Assembly: GCF_020184175.1 (NCBI RefSeq)
Contig: NC_065530.1
Coordinates: 69,851,260 to 69,915,259, forward strand
Origin: Aphis gossypii
Lineage: Eukaryota > Arthropoda > Insecta > Hemiptera > Aphididae
Reading direction: 5' to 3'
Length of the DNA: 64,000 nucleotides
The notes below the pieces were generated by a model. That model worked only from the letters and a program-made list of their open reading frames with translations. It did not search any database and was not told the DNA's origin. The translations under genes and the position numbers were made by a program. Below, one piece after another: positions 48,701 to 63,415 of this stretch (position 1 is its first letter; the number at the start of each line of letters is the position of its first letter).

Positions 48701-51700
48701 TACAGACTAACTAGGTACCATTATATAGGTACCATTATACGCGTTTAAAACCGTATGGCGGTGTCTAGATGGAAATTTTTAATTAATATTATAATTTTTT
48801 TTTGTTTATTTTTTTACGCTTTCCTACGTTTACTTTAAACACTATATTTTTAGTTAATAAAAATATAATATAATATAATTTACAATCTACAAATAACTAT
48901 AAAATAAGAAAATTTGGTGTTATTCATAGTAATTATAGACACACACATACGATAAACTATTCACATATAATAATATTTAATTAACTTTTAAAATAAAATA
49001 TCTCTGTAGGTACTATTTCTTTATATTCAATTTATATATTTTATAATAATGAATAGGGTTTAACATTGTATTTATTGTTTAATTTACCAATGTTTACATT
49101 TCAATGTGGTTACAAGAAAAATTATAAAATGTTATATCATAAAGCTACTCAACAACATACATGAAACATGATTAACATGTGGTAATATGCACAAAAATAC
49201 TCATTATACTCGTATGTGTTTTAAAACAACTTGTAAGTGAAGTTTAATGAATAACTACAATATATTATGAAATAATATGCAGTCAATATTTCTAAAAATA
49301 TAATTGAACGATAGTGTTTTTAAAATGAAGATCATATAGACAAATATTGCTCGTTATCAAAAATAAAATATTGTGATTTTATATTTTATAAACTAGCAAT
49401 GAAACTATTTATTGAATTTCACTCTATAATAAATATAGTTTATAGAAAAATCATCTACTTGAATAATATCTTGTGATATCACATTGAAAATATTAAGTGT
49501 AGACACTAAAACTCACAATAAAAACTTTAAAAATATAATTATATACAGTCCTTGTCCCTTGGATGATTATTTAGTACCTATATAATATGGAAGTAAATTT
49601 CGCAACAAAAAAATAGATTTCAGAAATCCATGGTTGAATAATTTATAGTAGCTGCTGCAGATAACATATTATAATATAGAACGACCGTCGTCGCTAGTGC
49701 ACAACGCGCATTCACACGTATATAAGACAAATTAAAATATTATAATAACTTATATTTAGCTACTGCGCATGATAATTTGTATGTATTAAGTATTAAATAA
49801 CCTCCGTATCTCTCCATCTACGCTTTATTTATTAAGGCTCATTGAACATTGATTAAAGTAAAAAAGTAACGAAATTGGCTAGTCGACGAAGTGACTGTTA
49901 ATTTACTAATATTATAATACAATAATACTGAATCCTTATGTTTGATTTTTGAAATTGTAAGAGTAATGTATAAATATTTATATATATATTTTTTATAACA
50001 AAATGGGCCGTGGCCGAAAGTACAGAGTAAAATATGAATATATTCAAGAAAAATATAAAATTTAATAAAGTTCAGAACAACTTTAGCAGAAAGAAAATGA
50101 CAGATCTTCATTAATATTACAAACATCGGTACACCATGAGAACAAATGGGGGCTAAAAGAGAAATGAAAAAAGGATACATTTTTTGAGAATGAAACTATG
50201 AAAGCTAGGCATCTTGAAATTAAGTAAACTATTAATAACACAGTGCAATCAATAGAGCCACTGTGTTTAGATTTCACTATATTGCAGATAGCAACATTTA
50301 AATAATTATATTTTATGTGAACAGGCTGTGAAGTGTGGTTATTATTCTAGTATTAACAGAATTTGTTTTAGAATCATTAAAATCGTATATTAATGACATC
50401 ATTTTTCAAAATCAAAATTTGATAAAATCCATTTTTATTTGCCTGTGTAATATCTAGTACATCAGTTTAGACATATTCTCGTGGGCCGTGGCCGAGTGTA
50501 ATTGAGTGAAAGTACAGAGTCGAAGTTGTTCTCGAATGTGGTTTACTGATTACGGTACGCATATGTGTATATGCAATATAGAAGTTGAATAAGAAATTTA
50601 CGTACCCATCTTTATGATCTAAACTAAACTATAATTGTATCTATGAGTGTTTGAGTGAGTAATATATAATTTATAGTGGAAATCTCATCTCTCATCATAC
50701 ATGTTATAATATCATCATGTTTAATTATACATACATACAACGGAAATAATACTGCAGGGGGTGATTGTTATCTGACATGTACATAAAAAATGATCAATTT
50801 TGTGTTAACTATTCTTTTCTATTGTAATAATATTGGTGATACTAGCTATATTATCGGTTAATTGTTATTAAATTTTTTTTTCCAATATTTTTGTTCAATC
50901 AAACCAATAATTTATATACCTGCAGTTGTTAGATATTTTAACAATTATAGTCCGATTAGACTCAATAAGGAGTTAAAAAAAAAAATTGAAATATAAAAGT
51001 AATACAATGTATATTGGACACAATGGAGAACGTGTAGGTTTTGAGTCTTGTTAGCTATCGTATGACTGTGTGTTAGTGTAGTTGTGGAATATGGTTAAGT
51101 TAATATTAATTTTTAATAATAACAATGTGTGAATGGTATCCATATCGGTATTTCGTTATTATTTATTTACACTTAACTATTAAAGACTATATAGGAATTC
51201 TTTAGAAAAGTATATAAGATTATATCGTAATATTTTAATTATTGGCACTCTCTTTGGATTGAGTTTGGTCCATCAGTTTTCAAATCAGCACCCTCATAAT
51301 GTATTTTGTAATTTATATAAATATATCATTATTATTTATTGATTTGGTCGTTGTTGCAGGTGCTATACTTGTTGCGGAAAATGAGCAGGAAAACCGTGGA
51401 CGCGGTTCCGGCGCTTCGATCAGTGTTAGTCACGTCGTGCGAGACGTCCGTCGGACTTCAGCTTTGCGACCGGCTGGCGGCCGCTGGTTTCCGGGTATTT
51501 GCCGGCTACAAGCCGGACGTCCGGCCGGACGCGGCTGAGTCGTTCGACTGTGTGGTGCCGTCAGGCCCATCATCCGGAGCCTGCGCATTGCTCCGTTCGC
51601 GCGTCAAGCAGCGTGAATCTGCCACCGCGGACGTGGAACGGGCACCAGGAGGTATCGTGTTCGTGCCGTTGGACGTGACTCGAGAAGATTCGTTGCACGA

Positions 51701-51744
51701 GGCCGTGGTCACCATCAAAAGGCATCTGCCCGCCGGGGAAGACG
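42735..51744 (+). CDS. Membrane-anchored short-chain dehydrogenase (RDH/11-beta-HSD2-like), 5' part
   Basis: Two coding exons are visible: 42735-42803 (23 codons; donor ctg|gtgggt) and 51360-51744 (acceptor ttgttgcag), joined in phase 0 across an 8556-bp intron. Exon 2 ends at donor gacg|gttagt, and the rest is not in the window. The 151 residues start with a hydrophobic anchor (6-28) formed across the exon junction. A Rossmann start follows: RSVLVTSCETSVG (43-55), helix, GFRVFAGYK (66-74), and FVPLDVT (124-130), as in retinol and 11-beta-hydroxysteroid dehydrogenases of the SDR9C type. A roughly 45-residue insert separates the second and third strands. The usual TGxxxGxG is TSCETSVG, with two glycines changed to serine. 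The active-site NNAG and YxxxK exons lie further on. Substrate unknown. Confidence 0.8.
45358..45384. repeat. (CA)n(TA)n microsatellite
   Basis: A run of CA followed by TA dinucleotides inside the first SDR intron. Confidence 0.8.
47673..47985. mobile_element. Degenerate hAT-like MITE
   Basis: About 313 bp in the SDR intron. The left end is caacgtttcccaaagtgt and the right end, complemented, is caacggttcccaaacgac, a common hAT terminus style. Inner words gttccgtagaa and ggttctgcgaaaca are also roughly paired. No clear 8-bp target duplication remains. A T18-rich run lies inside. Confidence 0.6.
50004..50028. mobile_element. Fragment of a tRNA-like SINE
   Basis: gggccgtggccgaaagtac followed by agagt repeats the start of the longer tRNA-like unit at 50482. 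It is a short A-box-containing scrap in the SDR intron. Confidence 0.4.
50482..50541 (+). mobile_element. tRNA-derived SINE-like remnant
   Basis: gggccgtggccgagtgta resembles a pol III A box (TGGCNNAGTGG), and about 30 bases later gttctcgaatgtgg resembles a degenerate B box. Together they suggest a tRNA-Ser/Leu-type derived SINE. It cannot fold as an intact tRNA and is not called one. Confidence 0.4.
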
Positions 51745-54712
51745 GTTAGTATAAATCATCTCTATAAATTTGATAGCTCCGTGGAGCTAAATTGTTAACT
51801 TTAAACAATGGTAAAGCTATTGAATTCAGAGACACTCCCCGTCTTTACGACAGATGCCCTACTTAATAATATTGAGAAAGACTGGATGTTTGTACGATGT
51901 ACATATGTGTGTAGATTATTGCTTATACTGGTAAATATCATATAACCTTGTCAGTATGCTTACGTATTTATATGGGTACAATAAAACTTAAGCACCTACC
52001 CACTAGTATGAAATACCATAAATTACGCAGTGTAAAACCTATATTTATGTGTAGTATATCGGGCAAGTTAGGTACTCTTAAAAAGTAGTATAAAACGAAA
52101 GCTATATAAAACTCATCAAGTCACTAGTCATTAGTCTGAAAAAAGCAATTAAATTAACATTAATAAAATAATGAATCTAAATCTGTCCATTAAACTTAAA
52201 TCACAACATTCCATTCAATATAATATGTAAATTCTATTACAATTAACATTAATATAAATATGTTATAAAAATCATATGAGACATTTTTGTACGATTATTA
52301 TTTTGTGGTGTTTAGAATGTCCTATGTTTGTATTCGTTTCATATTTAATTTTGTATACGATAGGCACTTGATGCGATCAATGATTCGTAGTTTTTTCAGT
52401 TTTATATTCATAGATAAAAAAGTTTTAAAATAAAAAAAAATGTTGTGTACCTATTGACTATTTTCCTATTTTCCTATTTAAATAATACATTTTTTAAATT
52501 CAAATACATAATAAATAATTGATTTTAATATTGTCGTTTATGTATAAATTTATTCACAGTAATTATATTATTTATGATTAATGTGGTTAAAAAATGATGG
52601 TAGAAGTCAATAGTATTACGAAATAATCATATTATGATTGTGTTGACAAGAAGTTAGTTAATTAATCACTGGCTTTAGGATGGGTCAGTGACCATCACTA
52701 CATGACTACATTATATTTATCACTACATTACGTTTACATATAATAACGCTCATTATATCATTAATATTTTATATAATAAAAGTAACTAATTCCATGTACC
52801 TTAATTAGAATCGACGTAATTTTTAAGAAATATGCGCTAGTTGAACGTTATACGTTTTGTTTAAAACAGATATCTATCCGGAAATGTAATAAGAATGTTA
52901 CCTATTTGTCGTCACACCTGAGTAAAATGTGTACATACTCGAGTATAATATTATAACGAAAAAATTGAGTACGAAATTATATATTATATAGATTGTTAAA
53001 TTATCATATTATGCACTTCCACGTCTTTTAATTTTTAGTCATCTATACGCTTGAAAGTTGTATACACTTTTTTCATATTCCTTAACTTTTTAAATACGCA
53101 TAATAGTTGATTCAGACAGCAAAACTCTATACCGTTGTTCATATTTTACGAACAGGTCATTTTTGTTCTAAAGAAATAATAAAAATAAATTGAATTTTAC
53201 TTTAACGCTAACTCAAATTTAAGTATCTATTATGTTATTCGTAAAAGTCATAGAGTTATTCTACGATCATTATTTGTTAAAGTATGTAATTGGATGTTTC
53301 TGCGAATTATAAAAACGTTACACGCCAGCCTTTCAGAATGCTGAAAATATCGTATTTAAGATTACGAATTTATGGTAATAACGTGGTTTTTATGAATATG
53401 GAAGTACACAAATTAGTGTACAACCTGACATGACTTGATTAGATATATAATAATATACTGTTAAAATCATTTTGCTGAAATAATTTGTCGAAGTTTTACA
53501 AAAGAGATTTTCGTGTTTGGCATTCACTTAGCTTTTAAATAATAATTTATAAATGGCCATGAAACAAAAATACTCCGTATACTATATTATGCCTAAACAT
53601 ATATCTCTATGTGTAATTGAACCATTTTTTAATTTTTAATATGACACCTTCCCACAGTAACGTATTTAACTCACGATAGTACCGTTGTATAGTTAAGCTG
53701 TAATAAGAAGATAAGTTAAGGAAAATCATTTTACTTAGTTCAAGGTCTAGTATAAGAACATTGGTACAGTATCATATTTTAAAGGCCTATAATAATATAG
53801 CCTTCATTGTGTATACTAAACAACCCACATGATATGATTTATATATAATCCGTAAATTTGTTTCTCTATCAAATAGATTAACGTTTAAAATTGCATCATA
53901 TTATAACATAATATATACTGTAAAATACTAAATCTATTGAATTCGTCTGGAAAGAAATAATATTATTAAAAATAAAAATCACAAAGTCATGACATTTTAT
54001 AGTATGCCTATTAAACAAACAATTAGCCGACAAAATATTATACATAAATGATAATGATGACAAATTAATACAATAGAATTAAGATTTTTGTTAAATATTG
54101 TGTACTATTTAAATCATTAAATTAACCTACGGTAAAAATTTCCTTAAATAATACCAACATAGCAAAAAAATATTATCCTTGATATACCTAATTATTTATT
54201 TTTATCTTAACGCAGTGTCGCAGTGAATCAAATGATAATAAAAATTTTCCAATAGTAATACAATTATTTTTTAAAATACAAACATTTTTTTTTAAATTTT
54301 AATAAGATAAGCAAGCGAGTACCGCTCTGTTGTATGCCTTTTTATTAGATATCAAGTGGTACCTGTTAGAGAGTAAATCACTGTGATGGATTTTGTTAAA
54401 TTTGATTTCAATGATAACCCTTTGTACCTTTACAATAAAAATCGATTCTGAATGAAGACTATTTAAATTTTAATAATCATGGTTACACAATAATTAATTT
54501 AATTGTAACATTAGACTATCGTATAAATTCCCATTTTAATTAATTTTTCGTATGTTATTCTCGATAATAACAAAAAGTACTAAGAATATTTAATTTTGAC
54601 CTCTCTAAAGTGCAAGCAAGATATTCAATTTGCTATCCAAAACCACCATCAAAGTGAATATTGAAACATTTTATCGACTAATAATTGTATTTACATACAT
54701 GAATAAAGCACA

Positions 54713-54760
54713 CATTATTGTAAAATCGATATATTCATCGCTCCTCTCAGAATCTAAAAT
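54713..54760. repeat. Dispersed repeat, copy 3 of 3
   Basis: cattattgtaaaatcgat through ctcagaatctaaaat, similar to 18799-18845 and 34899-34946. About 280 bp upstream, 54430-54460 carries aatcgattctgaatgaag, which resembles part of the repeat in inverted orientation. The pair may be the two ends of one element. Confidence 0.5.
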
Positions 54761-57700
54761 TACACATAAAATAAAAAATAAAGTAAAAATAAACATAAAA
54801 TAAATGACGTTAAAATATATATTTATAACTAAGAATGCTAAATTAAATTCATATATTTTAAATCGGGGAGTCATAAAACGAGTTTTTACTTAATAAGGCA
54901 TTATATAGGATTGATGAAAAAGTTCATCAACAGTCTGTCTCCTGTAATTATTCATGTTATATTTAAAATTTAAAGATCAATGTCTTGTTAAATGTTGATA
55001 ATATTAATATAGTTAATAATAGGAATGAAAAGGAAAAGAAAGTATTTTTTACTACTGCAAACTGCTTAGATTTAAATGTTAGATTATTATTAACTCATTT
55101 AGACCCGACGATGTTCACCAGCATATTTAATTGGTTGAATGTGCATCATATATATTTTGATTATATCTTTCAAAATAGTTATTATAATTATTATATTGTA
55201 CACTAATTTTTTTTTTTTTATAATCATTATAATTTTGATTTTTATAATAATATACTTGCCTGCTAGACTACCGCAATTACCAATACACTTAATTATATTT
55301 TTAATTAATAAAGTTTTGCATTATTATATTCTGTTATTCCTAAATGATAATTTTTTTTTTAAATATTAAGAAATATTAAAATTTGAATCATTATATTTAG
55401 AATAAAGTAAAATATGTTTCAAGTATCTACGTCTAAAAAATTTACCGAATTTTTCAGAAATTATTTATTTAAAAACACATCAAACAATAGTATCTCAATC
55501 GATTTTTATAAAATAAAGTACAGTAAATGTAATGTTAATTTATACTTAATAATTTTTGTTTTAAATTTTTAGTTTTTTATTATATATGTATACGTTTATG
55601 AGGGTATCTTAAGTAATAAGTTATATATATATATATTATACATTATACGTACTGAATTTTAGAGAAAAAATATATTTTAAATAATATCATGTGCATTTAA
55701 TTGAATATTTACGCATCAAAAATGTCATAAATCATAATTGAATGGTATTTTATCTGTTGACTGTAGCTAATTAATAATTTGATACAAAAAAAAAAACATG
55801 ATTTTGATATAAAAATCACAGATTTCCTAGATGGGTAAATCTGTGGCTGGCGATTATGGTAACTACTAACCATAACCTACATTCGCTAAAACAAACCGAA
55901 CATTCTATATTAATCGTATCCGTAAAGTGAGAGTAGAGAATATCTTAATAATTTTTGTCGTTGAAAGAAATAATGTCGAACGCATCTTAAATTTTAAACA
56001 CGTCGTTCTCGCCTTCTCTGATACGCCGTGTCCTCGTAAATAGGTAATTGTTTTATTTTTTATTGATGAATTCAAACGCATAGAATATAAATATAATCTG
56101 GGTTTTAATACTATTGAAGTTTTAATTTAATTGCAATAATTCGCGAAACAGTTCACATCTATACATGCTACTAACTATCACTATATTATCAAACATAAAA
56201 TACACACTAAAATAAATTAAAATTACAATTGACCGTAACACTTATTTACATTTAACATATAATTTAAATAAACTATGAGCGTTTAATCGTAAACATTAAA
56301 TACTATGCACCATTATAAAAATATAGTTTATTTTAATCTATATGATGAGAAAAATAGTTTTGAAAGAAATATTTTTGTAGGTATTGAAATCGTAGTTTTT
56401 TGTTTGTATGAATTCGTAGTTTTTTTTTTGTTCGTATTAAAAATACTTCGTATATTATTTTTAGGCATAAATCGAAAAGTATATTTTCATATTATATACT
56501 TATACAGGTACTTCGAATGATTTGTCACGAGTAAAAATGTAAAATAATACAAATTGAGTAGCTATTTAATAACAACCATACACATTTGAGTGTCATTGTT
56601 TTAATTTTTTTTGAATAAATATTTATTGAAAACAATATTGTCACGGTAAAACGTGATAATATAAAAGTAAATATAAATATTTTCTTCGAAAGTCAAAGAA
56701 CGAGAAAAATTTGTGTAGTTTTATAATAAAATGTAATCTTTTACGGAGATCAACGACAGTTAAAATAATTTTGCTTTAAGAATCAACCGAGACTTTCTCG
56801 ATTTTAATATTATAGAGGTGAAAATTATATTTACGTGCACATTCTCTATGTAAGCGGCATAATCGATTGTGAGACGTATCTACGTTTTATAAGAAGTATT
56901 AGTGATAATAGGTAATAATTATACAAATATCCAACAAAATTCATCAGTTATGACTTATAAATTTAAATTATATATAATATGTTAGTGTCTTTATAATGCA
57001 AAAGTCATATGCTAAATAAAATAAAAAAAAAAAGCGCATAGGTACAATAATATGTTATAATATTCATATTTATATTTTTATTATAATTTGTTTGTATACT
57101 TTAATGTACAAGTGGGTGTAAAATAAAGTTTCTTTAATTTCAAAATAGAGTTACTTTTTAATTATGCGGATTGCGATAATAATATAGGTACAGTAACATA
57201 CATACAATTTCAAATATAATTTTATTATAAGTGAGGTTTATTAATTACGCATTACATTATATTATTATATACTATATAATATAGTCAAGTTTAAATGTTT
57301 TACTCTACACCAAGGCTACTCAGTAGCCTAACCTGCCCGTTATATAATATATTTAAATACATATAATATACTATGGTATATGATAACGTCATGATGTACC
57401 TATACATGCATATAAACTTATAAAAACTTTGAATAAATTGAATTTAATATTGGTAAACTGAAATTATAGTTACGTAGAAAACGTATTTATTTATCTACTA
57501 TATTAAATGCTTATAAATTATTTATCACCGACGATAGGTACGCCGTATTCGATGTCACGTCGATAAAGATATGGGTAAAGATTAAGATAGGTACATGTAT
57601 TTTCCATCAGATATATAGATCAGGTAAAATGTGTAGGTATGACTAATAAAACGCTATAAATTTACAACTATATTACATACCTAGCTTATATTTTTAACAG

Positions 57701-57840
57701 TACAAATAATATAACCCGTTTATTATACGAATTACTTCTGGAATTTATCATTTATTACATTTCAAATATTATGACATGTGAAAAAAGTTAAATAGGTACC
57801 TATTTATATTCTATACGTTATAAGTTATAATAACAACATT

Positions 57841-57895
57841 GGCGGATATTGGGGGGACTTGGTGGGGCTTAAGGCCTTAAGCCCCCCACGAATGT
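57841..57895. repeat. G/C-rich element with a 22-bp perfect palindrome
   Basis: ggcggatattggggggact leads into a perfect 22-base palindrome at 57864-57885, whose half is ggggcttaagg. The style (G-run, then C-run) resembles MITE ends elsewhere in the window, so it may be the fused ends of one. Confidence 0.5.
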
Positions 57896-59857
57896 GACCA
57901 ATTAACCGCTTATGAATAACAAGTTTTATATTATAATATATCAAACACAATGTTATTATTAAATTTGATATGGTATATTTACTGTTGGTATTAAATATAT
58001 TGTATTAAGTAGGTACTATATAGAACTAAAATCTCAAGTGTTAAACTCAAAGTGCAGATATACCATGTGATTAGTATAATATTTGTTTATACTGATTTAC
58101 AAGGATAAATACCGTTCGTGAGATAAAAATTATCCCAATGATTGAATACATTTTCGTTAAAACTGTTTTTAAAAACCATATATTATAATGTGTAAACTAT
58201 CAAATTTACTCTTACAGTTTCATTATAGCTTAAAATTGTTGTACGGTAAAAACAAATGTGTCTCAGATAAACAAAGTAAGATAATTAAATTAGGTAAGTT
58301 CATAATTATACGAGTCATAGAGCGACATTGCTCATCTCATTATTTTATTGTTCGGTGTACAGTAGTACAGTATACACATAAATTAGTAAATTACATTTTA
58401 CAATTTCACACACAACTAATTTGTAGTTCTATTCATGTACTGCGTATTTAAATATAGACGATGTTAAAAGTTAAACTCTACTGCACAGTGCACATAGATA
58501 TGGGCATATGGCGATGGAATAAAATAGTCTTAAAATCAAACTATAATTATTGGCAAATGTCCATTGAATACCGTTCTGATACAGTAAAATGTTCGTCTTA
58601 TCCATAAGGCATAAATTATTCAAAACGAATATTATGCAATAAATTATTGTTTTGATGCGCACACACAAAAGGAAAATATTATAGTATGATACACGATTCG
58701 TTCTGATTATTCGAAATTAGCAGAGTTAACAAATTTTAAGCTTAACGTGTGAACATTATTGTGTGTAAATTTAAAATACTGAAAATGTTTCGGTACACAT
58801 TTCATAAGGTATAAAAAACGTGTTTTGTGTAAAATTTTTATTTAAATATTTTTAAAATAAAAAAGATGCTTACAAAGTCTAAAAATATGCTTAACACGTT
58901 ATAACGTTGTACATAATTAATTATAATTTTGTTTTTAATACTTTATAATTTTACATCGACTGGTGGTCATTCTATAGTTTATAGCTACTATTTCTATGTA
59001 TTTGTACTAAAAACCTACATATTCAATATAATATAATTAAAAGATTTGGTTTGGTTGGTTTTGTATACACATTACACAGATCTATGTATATAATGTCGAC
59101 TATATCTCACACAATATATATGTGAATTTGATTTTTCTAAATTAATTTTTAAAAATATCTAAATTAGTACTAAATTTACTCAGTTCTAGTTTTATTTAAT
59201 ACTATTTAGGTACATATATTATTATAATATTATGTAATTTATACGTATATGTGGTATATTGGTACTTAATATATCATCGGTAACTAAGAAGTATTTTTTA
59301 TTCGGATGGAAATCTTTAATTATCTACGTATGTTGACCTATATTGATGTTATTGAGTATTAAAATTTAATTACACTATTGGCTAAACGTTTGTTACTATA
59401 ATATAAACGAGTTGGTTTTGCTCTTAGCAGAAGCAACAGGTTTATATAACTAGGAATCTAGTGCGTTTGGCTAACGGGCAAATATGTGTTATGTTTATAT
59501 GGGGCACAACGTGCCCAAGGGTTAGCATAGAAAATTGTTGGAAAATAATTCTTTTCTACTAATAGGTAAATAATCAACCATAATAATATTATTTTGTTAT
59601 TTAGATGTATGTGAATTTCCGCAAATGTGGAAAAACAAAATAATAAAAGGGACATTTTCCCTACTCAAATATTTTACCTAACAAACGTTAAAATTTTCGT
59701 GTTTCCATTCGTCATCTTTTTCGTCTCGCATATTATTCGTTAGGTTATTTTATGCAGTATTATATGTATTATATTATATTGTACTTTTAACAAATGATGT
59801 CATTTGTCACAGTTTGATACATTAACTTCTACATTTTTTTTCTCTATAATATACTGT

Positions 59858-59887
59858 ACACACACACACACACATATATATATATAT
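59858..59887. repeat. (CA)n(TA)n microsatellite
   Basis: Eight CA units running into TA units. Confidence 0.85.
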
Positions 59888-62800
59888 TATGGACATATAT
59901 CGCACGCGTAGATTATGACAGAAAATATCTAAATAGTAAAGTGACAAGTAAAAAAAAATTACACGATCGAAACGCTATATATACTTTCTCTTTGACAACC
60001 GCCGCACCATGTGCTGGTATGTTGTGTACTGTTAGGCTACTCGGTCATTCACATCGGTGACCGGCCCTGTTAGAAGAAGTAATACAATGATCGTAGGTAT
60101 ACATAATATGTATATCTGTATACACTATATGAATACAATAAAATATTAATATCTGATACGTCCGCGCGACCGTATATATTATCGAAATAATAATTACGGA
60201 ATAGAATGGAAAAAAAATGTTATATACTGTGCTCTATTTGTTACGATAATTACTAATTAGTAGTTATATTCCTTGTGCGTTCTCTTTGGAAGGTAGTACA
60301 ACGATTTTTGTTGTGTATATTGCGTTTCGATCGAGCCTGCACACCGTAAGCTTGTATTATCACATGAGATTAATGATTGTGTACGTGTGTGCGTCTGCAG
60401 CGTAGTGAGAGATCGGTAGTGTGATTACACAGGAGATGATTGTTATAAATGTAGTATGCACACAGGCACACGTACCTATATATTAATTATTATAAGCCCT
60501 ATCAGTAGAAACAAAATAATAATAATAATAAAAACAACAACAATAACAATATAAGCGTATACTACACTACCATGTGGTAATTATATTATGCTATCCGAAA
60601 AAAAAAATACGATAAATTGTTTACGGCTGATGAATTTAACAATTATACAACAATAGACGAAATAATATGGTGTAGTTAGCGTGCGTTTTTTTTTCTCGAT
60701 CACAATCTCCGAGTCTTGTGCACAAACATTCTGTTTGTCTATGGTCGCTTAAATATAATACTATATATGCGTTGTCGCGGTAGTCTGGATACTAATAATA
60801 AGTAATGAATAATGAATATTATAGGTATTGGCTGATTAATCGAATTCGGTTGACCGGCCAAGCAGAGTGTATCAAATCAATCGGTATAGATATATAGGCA
60901 TAATATAATAATCATCAGGACTTTTACGATTACTTCCTATATATTATTATTACCAAGCTGTTTATAGTATTTATAGCGGTCTCTGTAAATTGATCGTAAT
61001 TATTTTTTGTTTTGTTTTTTTTAATCCAAAAATCTATTAGTTTTTCACAAGACCATAATCTTCTTTATATTTATTTATATACGTTTAATATAAAAATACT
61101 GTACATTTTTACTCGTTTGTTTCTATAAAGCGTAATATGAATGCGTCGTATGCGATATTTAAATGTATTTGAGTGAACTTATAGCCATCTGTATTATTAA
61201 TATTATTTGAAATACGGTACATTAATGTGTATGAATTGGGGGAAAATAAATGAATATATATATATAGAGCACTGATTAGGTAAACTATTATTATGACTAT
61301 AATCTGATTATCTATTTGCCGTTAACCACATTTTTGGTTTTCCGTTATGTTTTAAAAATCTCGTGTACCTATAATGGATTAGTTCCTAAATACTTACTAT
61401 ACATTTAAACAACCGTTTTTTTTCTTAAGAGATTTGGCGATCTTTTAACTCAAAAATGCGATTGAACAAACAATAACAATTATTACTCATACACAACGGG
61501 ACAGGACACTCCCACATAATGATTTATGTATTGCCTCTTAGACACTCCTTAAAAAAAGTCACATTAGATATAAGATAGGTAATTACTTTTAGACCGACAA
61601 AATGTACCTACTGTACAATACAATATAAAAATACACAATGGAAATCGTCAAAACCAATTGGATATATTTTTAAAATCGAGAAACCATATGATTATATTTT
61701 TTTATCTTTTTAAATATTAATAATTTAGTGTCACCATGAAAAATATAGCAGTGGATAAAACAATCTATATCTTAGAAATAAATACTGTAAAATAACTTGT
61801 TTACGACTCTGTAAGACATTGAAACCTATCACTTATCCCCAATCAATACTCACCTAATGTAATATAATATAATGTGTAATATAACGTGATTCTAAATTAT
61901 TATAAAATCTTTCAAAAAATTTTTTTCATGAATAACATTTTACTAAATGGCAATCATATGTAAGATGTAAACTACTATTATAGAATAAAAAGTTCTTACG
62001 TTACTGACAAAAAGTTTACCTTGGTATATTAAATTACAAGCAGTTTATAAAACTTGAATTTAATATATTTTAAAATTATTTTACCTACATAGGGTAAAAG
62101 TATTTAAAATCTATACAATATACATGATAGGTATATGTAGAATATATCTAAAGAATATTATAATCTATACTTATAACTATTAACTATTAGATACCCACAA
62201 ACACAAATTCGCACTCACACATATAATATATATACACACTTTATGATATACCTTATACATTTATATTATATATTGTGAGATACTACGACAACGGATAGGA
62301 TAATATAGGTGTATATAATGGAATGAAACTTCAATCGGTTATAGTGCAATAAAAATTTTTATATCGGATCGGATAACGAACATTATATACAGCACTGATA
62401 TTATACACTAGTCTGATGACTAGGAAAATATTGTTATGGCTAGTGCTTATATATAATACTGCATAGTACATATTGTGTATAATATAAGAAATGAGAATAG
62501 AATTTTTAACAATGATAGCCTAGAGTAATTTTTTTCATCTATACGTTGTATTATTTCGTATACTTTATAGTTTATATAATATGTGTGTGTGTGTGTTAGA
62601 ACGACAATATTGAATGGTACACGTATTTTCGCGAATATTTCAGGTTTTCGCATCCTGACTATGTCTGAATGAAAAGTAATTATTGTTTGTTGTCAAACGT
62701 TCTATAGATAATAAGTACTACAACGGTGGTTTTTACAATTTTACGGTCAAACCATAATTGGTTAGAGATGATAGAGAAAAACGACGACTATAGGTATACG

Positions 62801-63415
62801 AGTATACTGACCGGCGACCACGTGATTCGTACCACACTGCCACCGTCGAACGAACATTACACAGGAAGTTGTAACTTAACTCTAAACCTTTATCGTGACA
62901 AGTCATTGTAAAGCATCGTCATGACGAGAAGTACAATAAAGTCCAGCAAGAAAATCTTTATAATATATTGTATTATGCAATGTAATATGTGTGAAGTACA
63001 TTGTAAGTGTTGCATGCACCTATCTATAATGCGTATATTATGTGCGTATCGTGTATGTACAATGCACACGAACTATGAAGCCATCGCAAGAGAGTTGAAT
63101 AATATCGAAGACGGCTGGTTTGGGTCTTATATTATAGCATTAACGTCTATGTAAATACGTTCAAAAAAATCATTTTTTCTCCCTCTCTCACACATACACA
63201 CGCACATAGATTATTATTTTCTGTTGGCCAGATGCCGGTTCGGACTATCTATATGCAGAAGTATAATATAATGATGCCATACCCTACTCTTCGGCAATGC
63301 CTGTATAATAGTACATAATATATTATACTTATACATATGTATATATATTGTAAGTACACAATCCTGCAGTATAATACTACGAGCAGTGTATGATGTCAGT
63401 CACGCGGAGGAATGT

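Noticed and set aside
50482..50541. Functional tRNA gene
   Set aside because: A- and B-box-like words are present but there is no cloverleaf, acceptor stem or proper T arm.
51299..51538. Alternative frame of SDR exon 2 giving an RGRGSG-rich peptide
   Set aside because: It would need a different donor in exon 1 and ends at a stop; the other frame gives a continuous anchor plus Rossmann start.
54985..55369. Two hydrophobic open frames near 55 kb
   Set aside because: Composition of T-rich DNA; no motif or splice context.
62726..63154. Two neighbouring open frames near 62.7-63.2 kb considered as SDR exons
   Set aside because: Neither contains NNAG, YxxxK or any SDR-like strand, and the splice context does not fit phase 1 after 51744.
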